Positions 12,641-24,616 of a DNA stretch of 64,000 bases are shown here, one piece after another (position 1 is the first letter of the stretch; each line of letters starts with the position of its first letter). A program made the position numbers and the translations under genes. Below the pieces are notes generated by a model. It made no database searches, was not told the origin of the DNA, and saw nothing but the letters and a program-made list of their open reading frames with translations. This DNA is from Gordionus sp. m RMFG-2023 (taxonomy: Eukaryota; Nematomorpha; Gordioida; Chordodea; Parachordodidae): the NCBI RefSeq assembly GCF_954871325.1, contig NC_088778.1, forward strand, positions 124,001 to 188,000, in the 5' to 3' direction.

Positions 12641-13204
12641 AAATTTTATGTATGTATTAAAGAAAGGGTATACCGATTTGAGACTAGTTAAAATCAAATT
12701 TATTAAATTATAAAAATGTAATAAATAAATATATTTTAAAAAATTTTGGACAAAAAAAGAATTTAGATTCTAGGCTGATAAATGTGAACCTATTCAAATA
12801 ATTATTTAAAAATTGTACCCTAAAAATATGTTAAATTTTTTTTATTAACGGTATTTACATATTGCCAAGCCTACTCGAAATCTCCACAAAACTCAAAAGC
12901 ACATCAAAAATAGGGTTTTTATTATCTCTACTAAAAATAATTAGAAAATTAATAAACTTTTTAAAATATTTTACCATTAATATCAAAGACCCGCAGGCCC
13001 GGCCCTAGGGCCGGAAAGTATTTAAAATTTTTAAATTTACCCGGGAAGGGCCGGGGAAATATTTTTGAATATCTGGTCTGTGCCTAAAGAATTTTTTAAA
13101 AAAATCCTGGCTGGATATATTTTAAAAGCTAAATATTTAGTTTCTAAATATTCTAAATCGCCATTATGAACTATGAAAATTAAAAATAAATAAATATATT
13201 TAAA

Positions 13205-13990
13205 ATAAATCCTGAGAGGGTAGTGCAAATGGTACCTCTGCAGTTCTAATATATATAATGCAATGTATTTATATAAAATTTTACCACTCATTTCCAGAAA
13301 CTCGAGTCGATCCTTATTTCCTTTCTAATGATTCTATATTAAGGGTGTGACAAATCCATAAAAGTCAGATTGGAAAATTCACCATACTGTGATATTCAAA
13401 TATTTTGTTGATCGCCAAATTTAAGACTTTCAAGGCGAGATTTTCTAAAGGCGTTGTCTAAAATTTTGTTAATTCTATCCCTACTCTAGCGAAAGTAATT
13501 TATTTTATAGAGGTAGAGTAAACTTCTTTGCCGTCCTTTTTATCTGACAAAATACTTTTGATGTCCTTACTGCTACCATAGTAATCATTTTATAAAGGTA
13601 GAGTAAACTTCTTTGCCGTCCTTTTTATCTGACAAATTACTTTTGATGTCCTTACTGCTACCATCGTAATCAATTTCGTTCGGTTGAGACAGGGCGTAGG
13701 CTGAACAATCGTGTTTCTCGATAGAATGAGGTCCTCAGGCTTCATCAAATCCTTTGGATGTTAACCTGTTCTTCATTAGAGACAAATATCTTAGACTCTG
13801 CTCTAGCACTCTGAAACATTCTTCTGTTATTGAAATGAGACCGTTCATGTCAAATGTTAAATTTCTGAGAATCAACAAGACGTGGAGAAGTTAGAATCTA
13901 GGTTGTTTAGATCTTGAGCCCAAGTCCGAAATTTCCTAAGATTTTAATGAGTTAAATGTCCGCGGGACAGTTTTTACCAAATTTCTATCC
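13205..13990 (-). repeat. dispersed repeat B, copy 2 (left arm of palindrome)
   Basis: Reverse complement of the sequence at 15085-15735 with moderate divergence, forming a palindrome with a ~1.1 kb spacer. The outer end (GCAAATGGTACCTCTGCAG at 13216-13234) looks like a hAT-type terminus and occurs again at 15688-15705 (inverted) and 46246-46265. Inside, an 85-base tandem duplication (starting at 13495 and 13580) is unique to this copy. Confidence 0.7.
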
Positions 13991-14574
13991 AAAGATTAAA
14001 TATTTTAAAGAGTTTTAATTTATTTAATATTAATATAATAAAATAATTAAATTAAATGAATTATAATCATGATATTTTATGGAATTTTAATAAAATACAC
14101 TTAAACTATTACTAGTATAAAAAAAGAATTGTGTTCATTAATGTTTAAATTTAAAACATATTTATGTTTTACCTAAGTTTTCATAATCTCATTTTTTTTT
14201 CCACGTGAGATATTGCATAACTCAGCTATTTTCCCAACAATATCACTCCAAATATTGACGCTGACACATTACGGATTCGCTTAAAATAAAAAGCATTATA
14301 CAATTCTAAAAAGGTCATCGGAGCTTCAGTCTCTAATACATATTAGGATAAGAACGAAATATATATTTAAATCTTATCAATAACTGATTAAAGCCTTACT
14401 AGGAAAATTATATTGATATTTTAAGATAGAATTACGCGTTAAAATTATCCTCCTTAAACCGATAATTTAAGATGCTCCATAATACCATTGAATTTTTAGC
14501 TTCGGGATTCAAATGATACACGACCACACCCCGCCAAATGAAACTACCTGCATCAAACAGTACCCTAACCTCGA

Positions 14575-14720
14575 TCTAATCCAGCACATTATAGGCATTT
14601 AAAAGTTGAATTACAGGCGTGCACCACCACATCCCAGACATTGATAGGTTTAATCGGATAGGTCCATTCTGTATAACCTATCTTATTTGTTATAGTGTTC
14701 ATAAGTTGGATTACAGGTTC
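14575..14720 (-). ncRNA. possible 7SL/SRP RNA Alu-domain-like fragment
   Basis: The minus strand reads CTGGGATGTGGTGGTGCACG then CCTGTAATTCAACTT. This resembles the 5' Alu domain of SRP (7SL) RNA, where GGTGGCGCGTGCCTGTAGTCC is typical and UGUAA/G is the conserved SRP9/14 contact. A second CCTGTAATCCAACTT lies at about 14700-14715. The rest of the RNA cannot be followed, and the region lies in the spacer of a repeat palindrome. So it is at most a 7SL-derived pseudogene or SINE piece, and chance similarity is possible. Confidence 0.3.
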
Positions 14721-15084
14721 ATAGCATTACTGAGAAGTTATTTCCAATATCAAAATCGATATACATAATTTTAAATCGATTTTAAAATAATTCATTTTAA
14801 TTTTCGTTGCTTACAACAATCAAAAATATGATAAGGAAAATACTGAGTAGAATACATTTATTAGTCTTATTATATACTTTAAGTTATCATTAAACGTAAT
14901 TTTATAGATATTGCTTTAGTGACCGTGATTTATGTATAATCCGCAATCTAGAATTAAATCATTTTAAAAATAAATATTTAACTAAATTTATCTCCAGGAA
15001 TCTTTACCATGAAAAATGGTACGATTGTATTTTAAAAAATTGTTATGGTTCTTTCTTTAATTTTGGAATTCTGGTCCTATAATT

Positions 15085-15735
15085 TCGTTTGTAACACCTT
15101 AGAATCTTTGGAAATTTTGGACCTAGGGTTCAACTATCTCAACAACATAAATTAAACATTTGACATGAACGCTCTTATTTTTATATCAGAAGAATGTCTC
15201 AGATAGCTAGAATAGAGCCTGGAATATTTGTCTCTATTGAAGAACAGGTTAACACATTCCCCTTCCCAAGCATTGAATAGAATGAAGAAGCATGAGGACC
15301 TCATACTATCGAGAAACATGTTATTGAAATACCAGTCTACGCCTTGCCTCATCCAAACGAAGTTGAATACAATGCTAAAAGTTAAGGGAACAAAATTAAT
15401 TTATCAGACAAAAAGGATGGCAAAGAAGCTTACTTTGACTATAAAATTAATAACTAATTCAAAATCTCTTTCTATGCCCTTAGAGGGTCGTGATTCTTTG
15501 GAAGTCTTGAATTTGGCGATCAACAAAATAATTCAATATCCATTTCAGTTAGGTTAATTTCCCAATCTGACTTTTATTTATCACTCAATAATATAGCAAT
15601 CTTTAATTTAAAATCATTAGAACTGGAGTTTCTAGAAATGAGTGGTAAAATTTGATATAATGACATTTTATTAAATGTATTAGGGTGCATGCAGAGGTAC
15701 CATTTACATGGCTCTACAGGGATTTTTTTTTAAAT
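15085..15735 (+). repeat. dispersed repeat B, copy 3 (right arm of palindrome)
   Basis: Pairs with 13205-13990. One frame carries YALPHPNEVEYNAKS and LSDKKDGKEAYFDY. The matching place in copy 2 reads YALSQPNEIDYD and LSDKKDGKEVYST. The differences are mostly conservative (V/I, E/D, N/D), which suggests that this frame was once protein-coding, with interruptions in both copies. The alternative 109-codon frame 15228-15557 is open here but its changes are less conservative. The protein family is not recognised. Confidence 0.55.
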
Positions 15736-15939
15736 TTCGACCCTATTTTTTTCCAATATTGAACTTTATTTAGATATAAAATTAAACGCAAGTTTTTAAC
15801 GTTGGGCGCGTGGCGGGCAGATTGAAAAAGTTTTTTAAGTAATAGGCGGAAGTGGGCGGATATATTTTTGTTTTTTTACAGGCAAAATGGCCACAGCTAT
15901 TGGCGGGCGGGCTGGTTAAATAAATTTCAAAAAATTGAG

Positions 15940-16600
15940 GGGGAAGGGTTTATTGGCTAAAAACCCGTCCATTGCGGACCTCAGGCCGCACCCCAGTCTA
16001 AAAAATTATACCTCAGCTAGATATTAGGACCAGACCTTAATACAGTAACTGGTCCGTGCTAGAGCCAAGAGAAGGCACCAAATATACTATATGTAATTTT
16101 ATTAACTGGTCTAGCGGAGCCTTATAGTGTAGAGCCAGTCGTCTTTTTCAATATTTTATGTGTCTGGTTTACCCGAAAGAATTAGGACCAGGCATTATAT
16201 TTTTTAGCCCGGTCATGGTTTAAGATCGCGGACCGATGAGCAGTCATCCTATCCGGGCCTATCTATTTATGTATTATACACTCATGGCACTACCTACCCA
16301 GAAAATATTTTCATACATATTAAAGAGATAATTGCAATTAATTATGCCATTATTTATCATTTTAAAGCTAGCAAAATAATTATGTTGCTAATAAGTAATA
16401 TTACATATGAACAGCTTACTCATCATAACTTACAAGACTTCGTTGAATTATTATTTTATAACTATATCTACATATCTCTATCGGTAAAATTTAGATATTT
16501 AATTATATACTTTAATTTAATGATTTAATTATTAAATATTCATACAATTTGTGCATTATTATATCTTTTACTTTAGAATAATTTGATAACATAATGCTTT
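15940..16600 (-). repeat. large palindrome, left arm (repeat D)
   Basis: Reverse complement of 17385-18035: for example TTATAACTATATCTACATAT near 16458 pairs with 17480-17500. The outer ends carry a hAT-like terminal motif (GGCTAAAAACCCGTCCATTG, about 15957-15976, paired with 17980-18000). A third partial copy lies at 47280-47575. The spacer holds the GATA microsatellite. Confidence 0.75.
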
Positions 16601-16873
16601 TTCACACTAATGTTAATCTATGCGACAAATGATTGTTTGTTAACTACAAAAATATTTCGCGGAAATCTATTGAAAAGTGTTTTTATTCCTGCCCAAATTA
16701 TCTTAAACTATTATAAAAAATTATATACGACATTGCCCTTAGATCTTAGTGTTGTTTACTGGCTCGATTTGCCGATTTTTAAAAACGGCTTACTCAATAT
16801 TTAAAACAGAAACATATTGCCTAGTTCTCGAGATTTTGTTGGTGGATGTTCGAATCTTTAAATCATCTATGAG

Positions 16874-17217
<344 letters not shown>

Positions 17218-17384
17218 TTCAAGGAGAATTATTGACAAATTCCTTAGAATGATGTTTTAAAAATTTAATTAGGAAAACAGGTATAGTTATTAAATTGATA
17301 ACTTATATTTGTATGCATCTCAAAGATTATTTCTTTATCTTCCTATCTAAAATTTATTAATAAACGTGATATTTAATATGGGTG

Positions 17385-18035
17385 TGTATAATAATGCACA
17401 AATTGTATGAATATTTAATAATTAAATCATTAAATTAAAGTATATAATTAAATATCTAAATTTTACCGATAGAGATATGTAGATATAGTTATAAAATAAT
17501 AATTCAACGAAGTCTTGTAAGTTATGATGAGTAAGCTGTTCATACGTAATATTACTTATAGCAACATAATTATTTTACTAGCTTTAAAATGATAAATAAT
17601 GGCTTAATTAATAACAATCTCTTTAATATGTATGAAAATATTTTCGGGTAGATAGAGGCATGAGTGTATAATACATAAATAGATGGCCTGGATAGGATGA
17701 CTGCATATTGTCCGCGATCTTAAACCATGACCGGACTAACAAATATAGTGCATGGACCTAATTCTTTCGGGTAAACCAGACACATAAAATATTGAACAAG
17801 ACGATTGGCCCTACACTAAAATTAAGACTCCACCCGCCCAGTTAATAAAAATAGATATAGTATATTTAGCGGCTTTTTCTTAGCTCATGCGGGCATGGGC
17901 TAGTCACCCTATGAAGGTCTGGGAGAATGATCTAGCTAAGGTATAATTTTTTAGACTGAGGTGTGGCCTAGAGGTCTGCAATGGCCGGGTTTTTAGCCAA
18001 TAAACCCCTCCCACTCGTTGTTACGAAATTTATTA
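17385..18035 (+). repeat. large palindrome, right arm (repeat D)
   Basis: Inverted partner of 15940-16600. It ends near 17975-18035 with AGAGGTCTGCAATGGCCGGG, a motif also seen inverted at 28600-28640 (TGCAGACCTCT) and, in diverged form, at 29700. This suggests a hAT-type terminal repeat family. Confidence 0.75.
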
Positions 18036-18119
18036 AACCCTGCCACCCGTTCACTTATAATTTTTAAAAATATTTGCACTCCCATCTGTCAATTTATCTA
18101 TAAATTTTAAGAACTATCG

Positions 18120-18560
18120 CAGGTTATAGATGATATGAGGAAGGGCAATTCAATTAAAAACATGACATATAAAAAAATAGAAAATGAACTAAGTATTGTA
18201 AAAAACTGTCTCTACAAGGCAGAAAAAATAGTGATTCCTTATAATATGAGAAAAACTATTTCGCAGGATCTACATGCCGGACACTTGGGAGCAGGAAAAC
18301 TTAAGCACTAGTAAATGATTATTTATAGTGGCCTGGCATAAATGCTGAAATAGATTTAAAGGTAAAAAACTGTGAATTATGCAACATGTGGTCAGATAAC
18401 CCGAAAACTATACAACATTTATGGGCTCCTATACTTAAACCACTCGAAAGATTACATATAGTACGCAGGTCCATTCTTTCAAAGATATTGGCTAGTAATA
18501 GTGGATGCATACAGTAAATACCTCATCATCACTCCGATGAAATCTATAACCGAGAGAACA
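18120..18560 (+). mobile_element. Ty3/gypsy integrase-region fossil
   Basis: Recognisable pieces of the end of pol: the linker before integrase (IENELSIVKNCLY), the zinc-finger region (DLHAGHLGAGKLK, then KNCELCN near 18370), and the start of the integrase core (YWLVIVDAYSKYLI near 18490-18530). It is broken in several places and lacks RT, the rest of integrase and LTRs. The linker resembles that of the fossil at 37600-38360, so both are probably one family, different from the element at position 1. Confidence 0.8.
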
Positions 18561-18719
18561 TTAAATTAGCTCATGAAAATTATAATCTTTTATTAATTAT
18601 AAGAGAATAAAATTTTAAAACATTATTATGTGAAATAAATTAACATTAGAAAATAATTAATTAATTTAATTTCGTTTGAATGTTCGATGGAATAACTGGC
18701 ATTTTCTGAATCTTCTTCT

Positions 18720-18983
18720 TTAACGAATCGTAGAATCGCTGGAAGATATAGAATAGATTCTCTTACTTCCTTTTCTGTCACTATCACTGATTTGATCTTT
18801 GCTGGTTTTAATATTACTTGGTTCATTTGATGTTATTTCGTTTACTTGAAATTTGAAATCGAATTTATTATTTATTGTTACTTGATCTTTTTGTATTTGC
18901 ATCTTTATATCATTATTAATAATTATATTTTTTGCTCCAATTAGAGTGTAATTTGTTGAAATATTAACATTATTTTGATTCAT
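18720..18983 (-). CDS. Asn/Ser-rich small open frame of repeat A
   Basis: An 87-codon frame starting MNQNNVNISTNY, rich in Asn, Ile and Lys with a Ser/Asp-rich end (SKDQISDSDRKGSKR). The copy at 6264 starts with the same 12 residues, then decays. Conservation of the start in two copies hints at a genuine small protein of the repeat, but no family is recognised and low complexity makes this weak. Confidence 0.3.
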   Translation of the reverse strand: MNQNNVNISTNYTLIGAKNIIINNDIKMQIQKDQVTINNKFDFKFQVNEITSNEPSNIKTSKDQISDSDRKGSKRIYSISSSDSTIR

Positions 18984-19516
18984 TATAAATTATTATAAAT
19001 TTTAAATTATTTTTAATAAATTAAATTATTTAAAATTAAATTGTAGAAAGGCAAACACAATCAAATTGATCTTTTTTTAGTGTTTTAACTGAAAATTATA
19101 ATATTTTCAAATATAATTTACTATAATACTTTATTTAAAAAGATATTTTAAATTTTATAAAAATAGATTGTTTTTTTATTATTTAAAGTTAATAATGTTT
19201 GTTTGCCTTGTAATAGTGTTTATTCCATGTATAATTTGTAAATTATCTTTAGGAATTTTGATTTTAATTCCATTTCTTGCACTGTAGATCTATAAATTGG
19301 AAAGATAAAATATTGGTGGGCATTCCAAATTTTTTTAAGAGGAGGGTCGGGGGTGCTTTTGATTTATATTATCATAATTTCTGATTTAATTTAATCTTGA
19401 TAATCTAATAGATATTTAGACAAATTAATTTTTTTTATCTCATAAATAAATAGGATAAAAACAAACATGCGCAAATACAAGGAATAAAATAACGCATAAA
19501 TATAATAAAATTTGTA

Positions 19517-19696
19517 CTATTTATGTTTAAAAAGAGAATTAGAGCGGATAACTTAAATATTTTCTAATATTTCAGGATTTAATTTAGTTCTCTGCGCATA
19601 GAGTTTAAACTTAAGGCTAGAAAATGCCTTTTCTAGGGATACCTGCGTAGCTGGAACTGCTAGCATAATTATAGCTAACTTATAAAGTTCTGGCAT
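19517..19696 (-). pseudogene. hAT transposase dimerisation domain fragment (repeat A copy 2)
   Basis: Reads MPELYKLAIIMLAVPATQ, then VSLEKAFSSLKFKL and LNPEILENI. This copy is better preserved than the one at 5549: the block that is interrupted there is open here. It is a short fragment; the upstream transposase is absent. Confidence 0.72.
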
Positions 19697-19781
19697 ACTA
19701 TTTGTTATATTTAGATATATTTTAAAAGGTTATAATCTTAAAAGTTATTTAAATATCATATTTGTAATTCTTAAACGTTAT

Positions 19782-20027
19782 TTGAACATAATGAGTGATA
19801 TTTCAAAGATTACATTAAACGAATTTCATAAAGAGGAATCTTCTCTAGATGATTATATTTATTATATAAAATATATTTTGAATGTGAAAAATATTCCTCA
19901 AACAGACGCTACTTTAAAAAATTTATTCATAGCCTACGGAGGAATAAATATAATCACTGATATAAAAAAACTACTATTTCCAAATATATTGATAGCTATT
20001 TTCTTTATTTTTAATTCTTTTAAACAG
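19782..20027 (+). CDS. exon-like open frame of repeat A, copy 2, unknown function
   Basis: Starts MNIMSDISKITLNEFHKEE (a second Met at 19791 aligns with copy 1) and runs through YIKYILNVKNIPQTDATL and NLFIAYGGINIITDIK to NSFKQ. A strong splice donor follows the shared block: AAACAG then GTATCAAGTAAG at 20028. Conservation with copy 1 stops at this point. No domain is recognised. I infer a single coding exon carried by a repeat; its downstream exons were not found. Confidence 0.45.
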
Positions 20028-20059
20028 GTATCAAGTAAGAACATATTTGACTTTTAAAA

Positions 20060-23000
20060 ACATTAATATAAACAGTAGGGGTGACTGGGGTTAGTCGAAC
20101 CAATTTTTACAAAATTGGCTATAGCTCCTGTTTTTTTATAGATAATATAAAAATAATATATGATTGGATACCTTAAACTATACTCTATAAAGGTGCCTTA
20201 TAAAAAATCTTAAGTATATAATCATTTTTTTTAATTTTATTTTTTGTAAAAGTAAAATTTTGTTTAACAAGCCCCAAGAGCGGGGTAGGGCAAACCACTT
20301 CGAGGGGCTTCCTAAACCATTGGTTTTTTTAGGCCATAATAAATTGAAATGCATTTTTATTTATTAATTATGATATGTATAGAATAATTTTATTGTTTTA
20401 TTGTTCAAAATATTTTAATACTTATAAATTTAAGCTAATTATATATAAAAATTGAAACTTAATTTTGGCTAATTTAATAAACATTTTGGACATAAAAAAA
20501 TATGAATATAAGAAAAAATAATAATAACGTTCCGAAATTTCTTAAGCAAATTGAAGAGAATGAGATTGATTTATTTTCTCTTTATTATCGGAGGAGAAAA
20601 ATTTAATAAAGATTTTAATAACAATTTGAAATATTTTGATATTCACAATACCTAATTATGGTATTATTTAATATTCATTATTAAATTTATTAGAACCCGA
20701 TAAATAAGTAGCATTGCGATCAATAGTTTTTTTTTTCAAACATATTATCAATATTTTTCCAGTTTAAAATATTTGCCCGTATATGATCATGTTTATTTTT
20801 TTAAGCTGACAATTAAACGTTAAATCACGTACAAATAAAAAATGATCAATAAGCTTGAATTATCTTTTAAATTTTTGATAAAATAGTTAAAACATTCAAT
20901 CATGTCACAAATTTGTAATCTATAAATATCAAATTCTCAATCGTCTTATTTTCGAAAAAAACAGTATAATTCTTATTAAATTTGTTTTTTGCACACTTCT
21001 AGGTAAGGAGATTAGAAGAGTTTGTTATTCAGACGTTGAATGTAATGTAGCTGCTCTAAAGGTATATGTGTTTGAAAAGTATATTTTAAATATAACATTG
21101 GATTGTGCATACCAAGTAAACTATTAGATAATTTTTATAATTATATTATTTTAATACATATCAGGATACCCAAGATGAATCTGTTGATTTCTTCTATTGG
21201 AAAGAATAGTGTATTGAAATCAGATTGAAATAGAAGTAATTAATAAATTAAAATATAAATCATTTAAAAAAATTGACATTCTTCTCATATCATTATAGTT
21301 ATAATTTGCGGGTATTAAGGTTTGGAAACTTTTTTTTTAGTGAAATGTAATTTTTTTTATTTAAAATTTATTATAATATATATATATTATTAAAAAATGA
21401 ACAAAGGTCATATAACGAATATAAAAATAGCACATATATATATAAATTTAAAACAAACAACTGGATAAAAAAAATTAAGAAATTGTTTACTTGCATTGAT
21501 ATATGGAATTGTGAATAGCAATCCAGTCACTTAGAAGAATAGCCATCGTAATGACTTGAAATCGAAGGCTTCATTACGAACCTATTTGGCTTAATTTTCT
21601 CCCTAATAATGTGTTAAATTTAAGCAATTGCTTAATGACAAGTGGGATAAATTTACTTTAACAATGTCTAAATATTTGTTTATTTTCAAAATGTTGAAGG
21701 TATTAAGCTGACACTCTGAAATCTTTTGTTGATTGAGAATAAGTGATTAGGATCTACAATATTCTAGATGCTGATAATTTTAGGAGCTTTTTATGAATAA
21801 ATTTTTAATATTCGTATGCCATGGCAGGCGCCCTAGAGATTTACAATGCAAAGGTTGGCGTGTCCTTTGGGCAACATTTAGAAGGAAGTGATATATCGCA
21901 GTCAAGTATATACAGTTATTTGTCCAGATTGAGAATTTAGAATGGCCTGACTTGGACATTGTGCTAATGAATTAATCGATAAGGAATAATCAACGATTAA
22001 AGTACTAGTGAAAAATCCTATGCTTTCTAAAGATGGGTGTTGGCCTGCAATACCCAGGTTGACAATTAATCACCCAAATGTGAATATCTCTTCTAGGTCA
22101 AGATCACGACCAGTAGGTATTAAACTTATACTTAATCAAAAGAGATAAAAGCAACAGTAGAGATGGTTGGGAGAGGGTAAAAATCAATCCATTTTTACAC
22201 GGAAGTTAGGTTTGGAGCTACGATTTGTCCGAAAATTTTATAGTGACAATATTCTCCTTGCGCATATATGCAAATCAAAATAGGAAATCTCTGTATAAAT
22301 GATTGGGTTTATTTCATGGCATATATGATCTCACATGTTAAAATAATATTTAAGTAGAAATAACGAATGATGGATAGGTAATTCATATAAATTGGTTGTT
22401 AAAAATTATCACAAGGAAGAATAATTTTATCATCGATTTTTAAATATGTGGACTCGTAGTGTATGTAAAATTTTATTCTGGATGGTTATTGTAGAATATG
22501 GGAATAAACAATTTATTTAATATTATTAAAAAATTGTCACATTATCAGAAAATTAAAAAGGAAGGTAAATAAGTATTTCGCGCAATCTTTAAAATGAATG
22601 TATTATATCAAATGTAATAAAAATTAAAAAAGTCAATTATTCAATTAAAGTTATGTTAATATAAAATAATTAACAAAAAAAATAAGTTAATTTTAGGTTG
22701 CACAATATAAAAGAATTAATAAAAAAAAAAGAAATTTAATTATGGGTGCAATAAAAAAAGAAATGATAAATAAAGCAAAAGTTAACATCATCTACAGTTC
22801 GAAATTTGATTGTTATAATCATGTAGCATCTGTTTTTGTGATGCTGACTCGCGTTGGATGTCGTTATTGCTTTAAATTTTATCGATTCTCTCTGGATTCC
22901 AAAGATTATCTCTAATAGGTGCCTTTAAAATTGTTATTATTGTGGTATCTTTAATAATAATTTTTAAATCTTGAATAAAATCTTGGAAAATCATGAATGT

Positions 23001-24070
23001 AAGCACTATTCCTTTTATTAAACTATATTGGTCACGGTTTTCAGGTCTAAACAAAAACGAATATCAGTTCAGGTTCGGATAAAAATAACGGTTCCAAGTT
23101 CAGGTTAAGATAAAAATATCGGTTCGATTCGAACTTCTAAAAACCGGTTTGAACATTTTTGTATTCAAACCTACATTCGAATTATGTATAGGGAAGAATA
23201 TTTTTTTTATTTTATCATTAAAATAAAAAACATACATACACCTTCATTTTTATTAAGAGGATATTATAAAATAATATTTAATTTATAAATATAACAAATA
23301 AAGATCAATGATTAATTTTATTCTTTCAATTTTTATTTGTGATTAATATTTTTTTGATCTTTTTTGCGCATTCATTCTTGTGATGTATTATTTTAAAAAT
23401 GCTATTTTTAAAATTAGAAAAAATTAATATTATTTTTTGTTTATTATTATGTTTTAATAAATAGATATATATATAGAGAAAAAAAATAAATAAATAATTA
23501 TTATTGCGTTTTTAATTTTTTTATAAAAAAATTAATTCATCCATTTCTAGTTTTGTTTTGCAGAACAATCATTTTCAGCTTTACTTAAATGTGATATTGA
23601 ATATCTTTGTTAATAAAATTAAGAAAGACATTACCTTTAAATATATGAAAATTTATTATATTATATCATTCAACAAATAAAAATATATTAAATAATATTT
23701 ATTTATATTATAAAAAACTTTAAGTAAAATAAAATGATATTTTTTATACAAATTAAAATTACAAGTTTTTTTAAATTTTTTTACAATTATTTAAAATTAG
23801 GTCTTTTTTCAAGTGTTGAACATATCTTTTAAAATTTTTTTAGCCCCCATAAGTATTTTTGCCTCTGTAATGTTCTTAAGTTATACATAATTTGTAAGAA
23901 AATTCTTTTATCATATATTCTAATATTGTTTCTAATAATTTTTTTTTAAATATTATTCATTTATCATAAATTATTAATAATAGTTATTATATGAAGGGTG
24001 GGAAAAAAGAATAATTAAATGTTTTTATTAATGGATTTTGAAGTTTAATTTGTTTTTATAATTTTAAAAC
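20060..24070. other. AT-rich stretch, no supported gene
   Basis: Mostly AT-rich non-coding sequence. 20080-20340 has GC-richer ends (GGGGTGACTGGGGTTAG; GAGCGGGGTAGGGCAAACC) that resemble a small transposon. 21810-22160 is GC-richer with short open runs such as LSKDGCWPAIPRL and could be decayed coding sequence, but no family is recognised. 23040-23160 contains GGTTCGGAT/GGTTCGATTCG-like repeats typical of transposon ends. Confidence 0.5.
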
Positions 24071-24072
24071 AA

Positions 24073-24486
24073 ATGTTTTTTCAATTAAATCGGGCCAGAT
24101 ATATACCTTTAAAAATCATAATTAATCGTCTTATAATCCTTAGAGCTTTGAGATCTGCTCAAATTCCCTCTAATCTTGAACTTTTCGGTCTCTTCAGATC
24201 TGAAAACGGCCTGATGGGATTTCTCAAATTCCTTAGAAGCATGGTCAATTCTTGGTATAGATAAATATTCAAATATCTCAAGAATAACTATTCATTCCCA
24301 TCATTTCCACTACCCTTACAATTTTGGAAATTATCTTTTTTCAAGGAACATAGCTCTCAACATACGCAAACTTATGTATGAAGCGCGCGAAGGCTTCTTA
24401 AGACAAAAACTCGCTATAGCAATACACAAGGTTAATTACATTAGCTTTATAGGCAGCCCCAACCCACAAGATTATATTTTTTGTGC
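24073..24486 (+). pseudogene. LINE-like ORF C-terminal fragment
   Basis: Pieces in two frames follow the C-terminal order known from many invertebrate retrotransposon ORFs: LRSAQIPSNLELFGLFRSE then NGL (near 24150-24220), DKYSNIS (24263), HFHYPYNFGNYLFSRN (24300-24350) and EAREGFLRQKLAIAIHKVNY, ISFIGS (24382-24457). That order is from memory of such proteins; no search was possible. The frame shifts once between the first and later pieces. It ends ~130 bases before the hAT at 24617. Confidence 0.5.
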
Positions 24487-24608
24487 CCCCCTCCCTCTTT
24501 TTTCCCTTATTAATAATATATGTATTTAGTAACATAAATTTAAATATTAAAATCTGCCACATATTTTTTATTTAAAGATTTAGAATAAATTACTTTCATT
24601 ATCCGTGA

Positions 24609-24616
24609 CCTAACCA
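24609..24616. repeat. 8-bp target-site duplication, left (CCTAACCA)
   Basis: Directly precedes the hAT terminal repeat and is identical to 25696-25703. Confidence 0.9.

Larger units (their letters stand above)
18590..20045 (-). repeat. dispersed repeat A, copy 2 (inverted)
   Basis: Inverted second copy of the unit at 5051-6640, with the same three parts in the same relative order: Asn-rich frame 18720-18983 (minus), hAT fragment 19517-19696 (minus), and the unknown exon-like frame 19782-20027 (plus). Confidence 0.75.

Noticed and set aside
21810-22220. GC-richer stretch that might be an IS1016/Merlin-type transposase
   Set aside because: No catalytic or zinc-binding signature could be aligned in any frame.
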